Assembly (NCBI GenBank): GCA_028275145.1
Contig: JAQCNG010000359.1
Location: forward strand, 1 to 17,223
Source: Halovenus sp.
GTDB lineage: Archaea > Halobacteriota > Halobacteria > Halobacteriales > Haloarculaceae
Direction of reading: 5' to 3'
DNA length: 17,223 bases
Shown here one piece after another: positions 7,365 through 13,481 of this stretch (the first letter of the stretch is position 1; every line of letters begins with the position of its first letter). The position numbers and the translations under genes were made by a program. Below the pieces are notes generated by a model. The model ran no database searches. It was not told the origin of the DNA and saw nothing but the letters and a program-made list of their open reading frames with translations.

Positions 7365-8659
7365 TGGTCGGCCCCCGAGTTGTCCCGCACCGCGAGTCCC
7401 TCACCCTCGACGGTGACCTCGAAGGGGAAACACAGTGTACAGAGCTCGACACCGAGGTCGGTGAGCTGGATACGCTTGTACGCTGTCCGCGAGCGCTTTG
7501 CCCGTGTGCGTGCCTGTTCGACGTGTGACTGTGCCTCGAGTATCTCGTAGCGCTTGAGATTGTCGACCGGGTCCTCCGACACCTCGGCGACGCCGAGTCG
7601 CCGGAGGTTCCGGACGTAGGTGGGTGTCCGGCGCTGTGTCCGGCAGCCTGCATCCCGCCCCAGCATCGTTAGATTCCGCGCGACGCGCCACTTCTTCGGG
7701 GGGAGATACTGCCTGTCGTAGATGTCGACGACCCCCTGTGGACCCTCGACGGCGAGCACGCGGAGGATGCGGGCCTCGTCGGTCGAGAGCTGTTCGAGTA
7801 TCGACCCGAACGCGGGGTGGACCGACTCGTCCCGGCCGACCTCCGCCGACTGCGAGACGAGCCGTGCGCCACGCTCCTGTAGCGCGTCACGGGTCAGCGG
7901 GCGGGAGTCGACAGCCTCCTCCTGATGGGTCTCCAGCCACGCCGACTGCTCCTCACCGATGTCGATGCCCGCGCGCTGTAGTTCGTCGAGGGTTATCGCC
8001 CGCGTCGTGGTCAGAAGCTCCGCCGGCGACCCCGCGTGGGTGGCGGCGTACGCCAGCCGCGTTCCCACACGGATACCCGATTCGACGGAGTTCCCGCTTG
8101 CCTGCTGGGTCATCGACGCTGCCAGCCGGGCGAGCCGGAACGGGTCGATCCCACTGTCTGGGCTCTCCCCATCCCGGGTCGCCCCGTCCCGTGGGTCCGA
8201 GAACAGCGCACCGGGCCCGCTCGCGGGGTCTGCTACGTCGGCGAGCATCCGCTGGAGCCCGGACTGGAACCGGTCCACGTCCGCCGGGTCGACTCTCGTC
8301 GGGTCGCGGAGCCCCACCTCTAGCACGTCGAGCGCGTCCGCGAGGGCACCACTGTCGGCGACGGAGAGACCCGACAGAGACTCCTCGAGCAGGTCCAGCA
8401 GACCGTCCACGTCCACGTCGTCGCGGCCCTCCGGGTCGAGCAGGAACCGTTCGAGCATCGAGAGTAACTCGGCCAGCGTCTCGGGGTCAGAGCCGGCCGC
8501 CCCGTCGACGGTGTTCTGGAGGATGCCCACAAGTCTGTCGACCTGGTCGGCGCTGAGCGCCTCGGCCTCGATTGCCTCCTCCAGCAGGTCGAACATCCGG
8601 TCGATTTCGCCGGGCGGGAGGTCACCGCCACGCACCTGGTCTGGCTCTTCCTCGCTCAT
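7361..8659 (-). CDS. Abi-alpha (DUF4393)-like protein with long helical N-terminus
   Basis: A 432-residue soluble acidic protein. The C-terminal part (about 265-412) resembles the DUF4393/Abi-alpha family: an LSTDEARILRVLA helix (291-303), NLTMLGRDAGC (329-339), TPTYVRNLRRLGV (345-357) and a closing LTDLGVELCTLC (399-410) with a winged-helix look. The family is named after abortive phage infection, but most members are uncharacterised. Residues 15-145 are a run of Leu/Glu/Asp helices with approximate repeats (MFDLLEEAIE, LLSMLERFLL, LLDLLEESLS), followed by a linker rich in D, G and S (about 145-172) and a middle helical block (173-235). The ATG at 8659 is preferred over the upstream in-frame start at 8734 because it overlaps the DUF445 stop by exactly 4 bp (ATGA). 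Family assignment is from recalled motif pattern, not from a search. Confidence 0.68.
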   Translation of the reverse strand: MSEEEPDQVRGGDLPPGEIDRMFDLLEEAIEAEALSADQVDRLVGILQNTVDGAAGSDPETLAELLSMLERFLLDPEGRDDVDVDGLLDLLEESLSGLSVADSGALADALDVLEVGLRDPTRVDPADVDRFQSGLQRMLADVADPASGPGALFSDPRDGATRDGESPDSGIDPFRLARLAASMTQQASGNSVESGIRVGTRLAYAATHAGSPAELLTTTRAITLDELQRAGIDIGEEQSAWLETHQEEAVDSRPLTRDALQERGARLVSQSAEVGRDESVHPAFGSILEQLSTDEARILRVLAVEGPQGVVDIYDRQYLPPKKWRVARNLTMLGRDAGCRTQRRTPTYVRNLRRLGVAEVSEDPVDNLKRYEILEAQSHVEQARTRAKRSRTAYKRIQLTDLGVELCTLCFPFEVTVEGEGLAVRDNSGADQ

Positions 8660-9945
8660 GCCCCGGTCACCGCGAGTAACTGGAGGAGGCCGGCGACGAA
8701 CCCCAGGGTCGCCCCGAGCATGACGAGCATCCACTCGTCCTCCTGGAACGCCGGCCGCAGCAGGCCGATGAACTCCTCGGGCGGGAGCGCGACGAGTCGC
8801 TCGTAGATGAGCCTCTCGATTGCCTCGCTGCGCTCCTCGTTGAACTCGGGGTCGTACAGCGGGTGAATTGTCCTTTCGATGCTCTCCTCCGCAAACGCCT
8901 CGCGGGCACGCTCGTACCGGTCACTCCCGCTCGTGATGCGGATGACCGGTGCGGCGAGTCCGACTGCGCGGTCGACCTCGGGACGGATTGCGTCGCGTAT
9001 CATCTTTCGTGTGCGGTCCGACTGGTTGCCGTGCAACAGGTTGTGTGCGAGATTCGACACCGTTACCACCTCCTCGGCAACGAGTTTCGCGTAGGTCTTG
9101 CCTGCACTTTGTTGTCGCTTGGTAAAAACGCCCTGAACCGTGAACGGCCCCACCTTTTGTTCCTCGATGGGATAGAAGATGAGATGCAGCGCTATCCAGT
9201 TTGTCATGTACCCGACGGCCACGCCCGCAACCGGGAGCACCCACCACCGGTCGATGTAGAGAAACAGCGGAATCGAGAACGTCCCCAGAAATGTCCCGAT
9301 GTAGAACCCGGAGTTGATGACAAAGTCGAGTTCCCGGTCGCCCACCTCCAGAAACATCCGGTTGCCGGTCTCGGGGTTCCGGTCGATGTGGTCGGTTATC
9401 ATCTCCTTTGCGTCGAGCACCTCGTCGATGTTCTCCGCAATCTGGTCGGTAATGTTCTCGGCGATGTGGGGGAGTCGCCTCTGGACACGGGCGTGGATGA
9501 GTTCGCGCACCTGCACCGGCGTGTTCCGCCACAGTTCGGGGTACTCCCTCCGGAGCACCTCGTCGGTCAGGTCGCGGATCTCGTCGCTCGAGTTCGTGGC
9601 GATCTGGCCGGCGATAGCCTCCGGGTCGAACGCCTCGTAGAACTCCCGTTCTGTGGCGAGTTTGGCCACACCCTTCTCGGCCGCGATGTTGCCCATCTTC
9701 TCCGAGCGTGACGGGATGATGCCCTGCCAACCGACCTTTCCTTTCATCATGCCGGGTATCTGCCGGAACCTCCGGGGCAGTGCCGGCGCGAGCGTCTTCA
9801 GCCCCGGCACTCGAACCCCGACGAAATCAACCGGATAGAACAGAAACCGGATTGCGAGCCAGTTTGTCGCGTACCCGATAAACCCCGTTATCAGCGGGAT
9901 GAGCAGCAGTCGCCACTCGAACGGCAACAGCGCAAGCGCGGTCAC
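8656..9945 (-). CDS. DUF445 family membrane protein
   Basis: A 429-residue integral membrane protein of the DUF445/YheB type; function unknown. The motif GYATNWLAIRFLFYP (24-38) recurs as GYMTNWIALHLIFYP (245-259), and each is followed by a GWQGIIPSR (72-80) or VQGVFTKRQ (270-278) segment, so the protein is an internal duplication. Membrane segments are near 12-37, 212-231, 234-258 and 405-427; the two stretches between (about 55-205 and 265-400) are charged and helical. The start is GTG; the minus strand has GGGAGG at 9955-9960, nine bases upstream, a good match to the haloarchaeal anti-Shine-Dalgarno, so this gene has a leadered mRNA. It is first in an operon whose next genes follow with 4-bp overlaps, suggesting a shared process at the membrane. 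Confidence 0.87.
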   Translation of the reverse strand: MTALALLPFEWRLLLIPLITGFIGYATNWLAIRFLFYPVDFVGVRVPGLKTLAPALPRRFRQIPGMMKGKVGWQGIIPSRSEKMGNIAAEKGVAKLATEREFYEAFDPEAIAGQIATNSSDEIRDLTDEVLRREYPELWRNTPVQVRELIHARVQRRLPHIAENITDQIAENIDEVLDAKEMITDHIDRNPETGNRMFLEVGDRELDFVINSGFYIGTFLGTFSIPLFLYIDRWWVLPVAGVAVGYMTNWIALHLIFYPIEEQKVGPFTVQGVFTKRQQSAGKTYAKLVAEEVVTVSNLAHNLLHGNQSDRTRKMIRDAIRPEVDRAVGLAAPVIRITSGSDRYERAREAFAEESIERTIHPLYDPEFNEERSEAIERLIYERLVALPPEEFIGLLRPAFQEDEWMLVMLGATLGFVAGLLQLLAVTGA

Positions 9946-10249
9946 GGGTCGGTTCCTCCCGTCTCCGGGTGTGTCGGCGGGGGGCTGCTGTTACGACGAC
10001 CGAGGCCACCCCTGACGGTATCGCCTGCCCGCCTGCCCCGTCTCTCACGATGTGGAGCAACAGCCACGGTTCTCGGTTCGTATCTCACCGGCCGTGGTTA
10101 AGTTTCATGTGGTCTCCCGGGCACACACCTGCGAGCGACGTCGGGCCAGCGCGATGGTCGTGCCGGCCGGGTTCCACTCGCAGGGTTTGGGTGTCGGTCG
10201 GGGAACAGTTTCGTCATCTACTTTGCCTGCTGGACACTACCGGATGCCA
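9946..10249. promoter_or_regulatory. Divergent promoter region, DUF445 operon and second prenyl synthase
   Basis: No gene is supported in these 304 bases. A GGTTAAGTTTC element at 10096-10106 is the best TATA-like sequence; read on the minus strand (GAAACTTAACC) it could drive the DUF445 operon with a leader of about 130 nt containing the GGGAGG ribosome site at 9955-9960. CCACGG (10064-10069) and CCGTGG (10092-10097) form a dyad beside it. CTACTTTG at 10218-10225 lies about 28 bp before the ATG at 10250 and could serve the prenyl synthase gene. Confidence 0.4.
9955..9960 (-). promoter_or_regulatory. Ribosome binding site of the DUF445 gene
   Basis: GGGAGG on the minus strand lies nine bases before the GTG start at 9945. 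It decides the start codon, since most other genes in this window have no such site. Confidence 0.6.
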
Positions 10250-11092
10250 ATGGAGACGTTGGACCACCGCCGGGACCGAATCGAGGAACACCTCGAGGCG
10301 GTGCTCGACGGGACGGAACCGGCGCAGTTACGCGAGCAGATGGAGCAGGTCACCCTCTCGGGCGGGAAACGCGTGCGGCCGACGATTACGGTGCTCGTCT
10401 GTGACGCTCTCGACGGGGAGATGGAGACGGCGATCGAGTTCGCGGTCGGTATCGAACTGGTCCACAACGCCTCACTGGTCGTCGACGACATCATCGACGA
10501 GTCAGAGCTCCGCCGCGGCGGGCAATCGGCCTGGATGGCCTCTGGTCACGGACCGGCCATCGTCACCTCGGACGGGTTGCTCGGCGAGGCGTTCTCGCTG
10601 TTCGCCGTCGACGGCCAGGCAATCGAGACGGTCTCGGAGGCGCTGGTCCGTCTCGGCGAGGGCGAGGCGACCGAACTGCTGACAGAGCCGACCACAGAGG
10701 CGGAGTACCTGCAACTCGCGGGTCGCAAGACCGGCGCACTGTTCAGGGCGGCGGCGGAACTCGGGGCGATTGCGGCCGACGCGGACAAACAGACCGTCGA
10801 GGCGTTCGGTCGGTACGCCGAGCAGGTCGGGGTCGCGTTCCAGATACGCGACGACGTGCTCGACGCCACCGCCGACAGCGAGCGACTCGGGAAACCCAGC
10901 GGGCGCGACGCGGAGCTCGGCCGCCCCTCTATCGTCGAGGTGACGGAACTCTCGCCGGCGGAGGCAGACGAACGCGCCCGCACTCAGTCCGAGGCCGCAC
11001 TAAACGCGCTCGACGAGGCGAACCTGACCAGCTCTCGGTCCAGAACGTACCTGGAGCAACTGGCGACGTTCGTTGTCGAACGGAAACGATGA
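10250..11092 (+). CDS. Polyprenyl diphosphate synthase (short paralogue, probably longer-chain)
   Basis: A 280-residue trans-isoprenyl diphosphate synthase. Visible: GGKRVRP (38-44), first Asp-rich motif DDIID (79-83) followed by ELRRGG, RKTG (159-162), and second Asp-rich motif DDVLD (201-205) followed by GKPSGRD. The residue five before the first Asp is Ala74, not the Phe of the paralogue at 626; in this family a small residue there opens the pocket for chains longer than C20. The product may be the C25 lipid precursor or the menaquinone side chain. The usual GK after the second motif is GR here (GRPS). The ATG at 10250 fits homologues that begin MELLD-like and a TATA-like box 28 bp upstream; ATG at 10244 is also possible, and an in-frame ATG at 10154 is unlikely. 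It overlaps the next ORF by 4 bp. Confidence 0.88.
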   Translation: METLDHRRDRIEEHLEAVLDGTEPAQLREQMEQVTLSGGKRVRPTITVLVCDALDGEMETAIEFAVGIELVHNASLVVDDIIDESELRRGGQSAWMASGHGPAIVTSDGLLGEAFSLFAVDGQAIETVSEALVRLGEGEATELLTEPTTEAEYLQLAGRKTGALFRAAAELGAIAADADKQTVEAFGRYAEQVGVAFQIRDDVLDATADSERLGKPSGRDAELGRPSIVEVTELSPAEADERARTQSEAALNALDEANLTSSRSRTYLEQLATFVVERKR

Positions 11093-11334
11093 GCGTCGTT
11101 CGGGTGGTGCTCCGGAACCGAAACGAGGTGTTGCTCTATCGGAGTGGCCCGGACGAGAGGGACTCGGGGCCCTGGACGACGGTGTCGGTGGCCAATCCGA
11201 CCTTCGACGTGACGCCGTCCGGCGCTGTCGACACAGTCGTCACCGAGCGCGGCACCCTCGACGCCGGAGACATCGAGGCGATTGCGGCCGAACACCGACA
11301 ACTGCGCGGGTGGCAACCGGTTGGTCACCGGTGA
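11089..11334 (+). CDS. Small conserved-looking protein, possible Nudix remnant
   Basis: An 81-residue ORF whose ATG overlaps the prenyl synthase stop by 4 bp (ATGA), which strongly suggests it is translated. I do not recognise it with certainty. Residues 1-32 (VRVVLRNRNEVLLYRSG, then GPWTTVS) look like the first beta strands of a Nudix hydrolase, where a substrate-facing Arg pair and a Trp occur at similar places. The catalytic Nudix box (GX5EX7REUXEEXGU) is absent, and the remaining 45 residues do not resemble the rest of that fold. It may be a truncated or neofunctionalised Nudix protein, or simply an unrelated small protein. Composition is acidic, as expected for a haloarchaeal gene. Confidence 0.6.
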   Translation: MSVVRVVLRNRNEVLLYRSGPDERDSGPWTTVSVANPTFDVTPSGAVDTVVTERGTLDAGDIEAIAAEHRQLRGWQPVGHR

Positions 11335-11363
11335 ACGGCAAAGGAGTACACTCCGTGCCCCCG

Positions 11364-11371
11364 AATTTTAT
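11364..11371 (+). promoter_or_regulatory. TATA-like box of ridA
   Basis: AATTTTAT, centred about 29 bp before the ridA ATG, is the clearest AT island in this gap and implies a leaderless ridA transcript separate from the upstream operon. Confidence 0.55.
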
Positions 11372-11396
11372 CAGGAAGGGCCCCGCCCGTGCACAC

Positions 11397-11777
11397 ATGA
11401 GACAGACGGTCAGCACCGAAAACGCACCGGCGGCGGTTGGCGCGTACAGCCAGGGTATCAGATCGGACGAACTCCTGTTCACCGCGGGGCAGATACCGCT
11501 CACGCCGGAGGGGGACCTGCTTGACGGGGCAGACATCGATGTCCAGACCGAGCAGGCACTGGAGAATCTCGAGGCTGTCCTCGAGGCCGGTGACGCGAGC
11601 ATCGAGAGCGTGCTCAAGGTCACCGTCTACATGACCGATATCGGCGAGTTCGACACGATGAACGCGGTGTACGAGAGTTTCTTCGAGGGGGACCCGCCGG
11701 CCCGGAGCGCCGTCGGGGTCGCAGAACTGCCGAAAGGTGTCGATATCGAGATTGAGGCAATCGCCACCACCGCCTGA
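11397..11777 (+). CDS. ridA: RidA family reactive intermediate deaminase
   Basis: A 126-residue RidA/YjgF/UK114 protein. These trimeric cytosolic enzymes hydrolyse reactive 2-aminoacrylate and related imines released by PLP enzymes to the keto acid and ammonia, protecting other enzymes. Visible: APAAVGAYSQGI (10-21), LFTAGQIPLTPEG (27-39), and the signature PPARSAVGVAELPKGVDIEIEAIA split around Arg103 (substrate carboxylate binding) with Glu118/Glu120 near the C-terminus. Length and motifs are complete. The ATG at 11397 matches the family start MRQTVST and follows a TATA-like box; the longer in-frame reading from 11073 runs through other genes and is rejected. Its stop shares a base with the next ATG (TGATG). 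Confidence 0.93.
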   Translation: MRQTVSTENAPAAVGAYSQGIRSDELLFTAGQIPLTPEGDLLDGADIDVQTEQALENLEAVLEAGDASIESVLKVTVYMTDIGEFDTMNAVYESFFEGDPPARSAVGVAELPKGVDIEIEAIATTA

Positions 11778-11983
11778 TGGACCCCGCAGTCGAGTCGAGT
11801 CTCCGCTGGGGGGTCGTCGGTGCGCTCACCTTTCTGGTGCTCGTCCAGGGGTATCAAGTCGTCGTCGGTCGATTCGTCGGTATCAGCGCTCTCATCGGCA
11901 TGGCAGTGGCTGTCGGGGTCTGTAGTGCTGTTCTGACTCACCTGCTGCGCCCGGCCGTCCTGCGGTGGAACGAAAGGCCTTAA
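11777..11983 (+). CDS. Small two-helix membrane protein
   Basis: A 68-residue hydrophobic protein starting in the TGATG overlap with ridA, so it is probably translated by reinitiation. Two transmembrane helices are evident: about 11-30 (WGVVGALTFLVLVQGYQVVV) and 33-56 (VGISALIGMAVAVGVCSAVL), with a short acidic N-terminus and a basic C-terminus (RPAVLRWNERP). The charge pattern suggests a hairpin with both ends on the same side. I do not recognise a family. The coupling to ridA may be only positional. Confidence 0.65.
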   Translation: MDPAVESSLRWGVVGALTFLVLVQGYQVVVGRFVGISALIGMAVAVGVCSAVLTHLLRPAVLRWNERP

Positions 11984-12010
11984 TCGGCATCTCCTGTTAC
12001 GTACTCACGG

Positions 12011-12093
12011 GCCAGAATGGCCGAACGGTAAGGCGCACGCTTGGAGAGCGTGTTCCCATCACGGGATTCTGGGTTCAAATCCCAGTTCTGGCG
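12011..12093 (+). tRNA. tRNA-Ser (anticodon GGA)
   Basis: A full class II cloverleaf. The acceptor stem GCCAGAA (12011-12017) pairs with TTCTGGC (12086-12092). The anticodon stem CACGC/GCGTG encloses the loop TTGGAGA with anticodon GGA, reading UCC and UCU. A long variable arm (TCCC-ATCAC-GGGA) follows, then a T arm CTGGG-TTCAAAT-CCCAG. The discriminator base is G, as in archaeal serine tRNAs, and CCA is not encoded. No intron is seen. Confidence 0.95.
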
Positions 12094-12154
12094 TATCGTG
12101 CTGTGAACGCCCGCTGTGCGACGAGCGGCGGGCCAACGCGGCCAGTGTTGTCAC

Positions 12155-12238
12155 CTCTCTCGGGTTGGCTAACCGCCACACTCCGAAGGAGCCATCAGAA
12201 CTCGGTGCCACTCGACGGTGCGAGAGAGCGGTTAGCCA
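12155..12238. repeat. Two crossing inverted repeats between tRNA-Ser and the next gene
   Basis: TGGCTAACCGC (12166-12176) and GCGGTTAGCCA (12228-12238) are a perfect 11-bp inverted repeat with a 51-nt spacer; the second arm contains the stop codon of the minus-strand gene at 12232. A second repeat, CTCTCTCG (12155-12162) with CGAGAGAG (12221-12228), crosses the first rather than nesting in it. It may end transcription from both sides, or be a scar next to a tRNA gene. Confidence 0.5.
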
Positions 12239-12441
12239 CCGGGGTCACCGGTGTCCGCCTCTGCTCCCTCGAGAGCCTCTTCTAACCCGTCGGCAACGGC
12301 CTCGTCGATGTGACTCTCGCCCCGAAGTTCCCGGTCGTTCCCGTCGTCGTCCTGCGTTTCGGTCACCTCCTCGTCGCCGGTCACGGAGACGAAGATGTTA
12401 CTCAGTTCCTCGGTTCGCGTTTTGGATTGGCTCTGACTCAT
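12232..12441 (-). CDS. Small acidic hypothetical protein
   Basis: A 69-residue protein beginning MSQSQSKTRTEELSNIFVSV and ending in a highly acidic tail rich in D, E and G. No domain is recognised. The start at 12441 is chosen because a TATA-like element (GGTATAAGC on the minus strand, 12476-12484) lies about 38 bp upstream; the further ATGs at 12468 and 12471 are too close to that box to be transcribed. The N-terminal part may form one amphipathic helix; the tail is likely disordered. Codon use and charge are fully haloarchaeal, so I take it as a real gene. Confidence 0.62.
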   Translation of the reverse strand: MSQSQSKTRTEELSNIFVSVTGDEEVTETQDDDGNDRELRGESHIDEAVADGLEEALEGAEADTGDPGG

Positions 12442-12532
12442 CCCATCTATTACTGTGTGTGCCTCCATCATAGAGCTTATACCTAACTCGTTTGGGTCGG
12501 TACAACCGCAAGAGGGCGGCGGGATAGACCGC

Positions 12533-13054
12533 TCAGAGCACGTCGCGCGAGCAGGAGCCACAGAGCGCCTCGTTTTTCTGGTCCACCTCGCGGACCGTCG
12601 GGGAGAAGTTCATCACGCAGTGGTTCTTGTCGCAGTGTTCGAGTCCGAGGGTGTGGCCGACCTCGTGAACAACCTCCGTTCGGACGCGGTCCGAGAAGAT
12701 ATCCTCGGCCGACCGCTGCGAGAACCCCCCGTCCGAGGAGGTGTGTAGCCGGTAGGTGGAGATGACGCTGCCGCTCCCACCCAGATACGCCAGACCGAAC
12801 ACGTAGTTTCGGCGGTGGTAGAACAGGTCCTTCGGGGTGATTGCGATGTTTTTGCCGCCGGCCCCCACCCGCTTTGCGAGGTCGATGAACTCCTCGGCGC
12901 GGTACTGCTCGCGGGACTCGTCGTAGGAATCGTCCGGGACGGCCTGAGAGTCGTGGACGGTAACATCACACTCGTAGACTTCCCGAAGGACCGTCGAGGC
13001 CTCCCGTTTGACCGCTGGCCCGACATCACCCACGGGCACGATATCGACGTGCAT
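12533..13054 (-). CDS. amzA: Archaemetzincin (zinc metalloprotease)
   Basis: A 173-residue archaemetzincin, a compact metzincin-clan metalloprotease with unknown natural substrates. The active-site helix HEVGHTLGLEH (130-140) supplies three zinc ligands and Glu131, followed directly by Cys141, Cys146 and Met148 (C-x4-C-x-M), then CGSC at 165-168. These four cysteines form the second, structural zinc site that defines the family. There is no signal peptide, so it is cytoplasmic. The ATG at 13054 is chosen over the upstream in-frame start at 13114 because family members begin with MHVDIVPVG-like strands and a TATA-like TTTTTAG lies about 29 bp upstream. It is transcribed divergently from the UPF0146 gene with only 37 bp between the starts. 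Confidence 0.93.
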   Translation of the reverse strand: MHVDIVPVGDVGPAVKREASTVLREVYECDVTVHDSQAVPDDSYDESREQYRAEEFIDLAKRVGAGGKNIAITPKDLFYHRRNYVFGLAYLGGSGSVISTYRLHTSSDGGFSQRSAEDIFSDRVRTEVVHEVGHTLGLEHCDKNHCVMNFSPTVREVDQKNEALCGSCSRDVL

Positions 13055-13091
13055 ACACAGGATTATTCGACGCGCAGAACTAAAAACCTCC
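13055..13091. promoter_or_regulatory. Compact divergent promoter of amzA and UPF0146
   Basis: Only 37 bp separate the two start codons. TTTTTAG on the minus strand (13080-13086) lies 26-32 bp before the amzA ATG, and GATTATTC on the plus strand (13061-13068) lies 24-31 bp before the UPF0146 GTG. The two core promoters therefore overlap face to face and both transcripts would be leaderless. Confidence 0.5.
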
Positions 13092-13481
13092 GTGCTCGGG
13101 TCGACACGTGACACACTCGTCGGTCGTCTCTCGGCGTACGACCGTGTGGTGGAGGTGGGGGTCGGTCACGAACCGTCGGTCGCGGCCGGACTCGCGCGCG
13201 CCGGTGTGACCGTCACGGCGACCGATATCCATCCCCGCAACGTCCCCCCGGCGGTGACGTTCGTCGTCGACGATATCACCACCCCGCGGCGGTCGCTGTA
13301 CACCGGGGCAGCGGCCATCTACGGGCTGAATCTCCCGCCGGAGTTGCACCGTCCGGCACTCGAACTGGCAGACGGCGTCGGCGCCGACCTCCTCTTTACG
13401 ACCCTCGGCGGGGACCCCCCGGCGGTCCCGGTTACGGCCGAGACACTCCCGGTCGAGACGCTGTACGTGGCGAACCGCTAG
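13092..13481 (+). CDS. UPF0146 family protein
   Basis: A 129-residue protein of the archaeal UPF0146 family, whose function is unknown. It looks like a shortened Rossmann/methyltransferase-like fold: VVEVGVG (19-25, glycine loop), VTVTATDIHP (about 38-47, with the acidic end of strand 2), and VTFVVDDIT, then AIYGLNLPPELH, a family hallmark. The SAM-binding first half is present but the catalytic half of a methyltransferase is missing. The start is set at GTG 13092; the open frame runs back to 13008, but that part reads antisense into amzA and has no family similarity. GTG lies about 28 bp below a TATA-like box. The stop shares the tetramer CTAG with the ferredoxin stop on the other strand. 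Confidence 0.82.
   Translation: MLGSTRDTLVGRLSAYDRVVEVGVGHEPSVAAGLARAGVTVTATDIHPRNVPPAVTFVVDDITTPRRSLYTGAAAIYGLNLPPELHRPALELADGVGADLLFTTLGGDPPAVPVTAETLPVETLYVANR

Noticed and set aside
10154..10249. Longer N-terminus of the second prenyl synthase from ATG 10154
   Set aside because: The extra residues are G/S/V/H-rich without similarity to the family, while ATG 10250 gives the usual length and a fitting TATA-like box.
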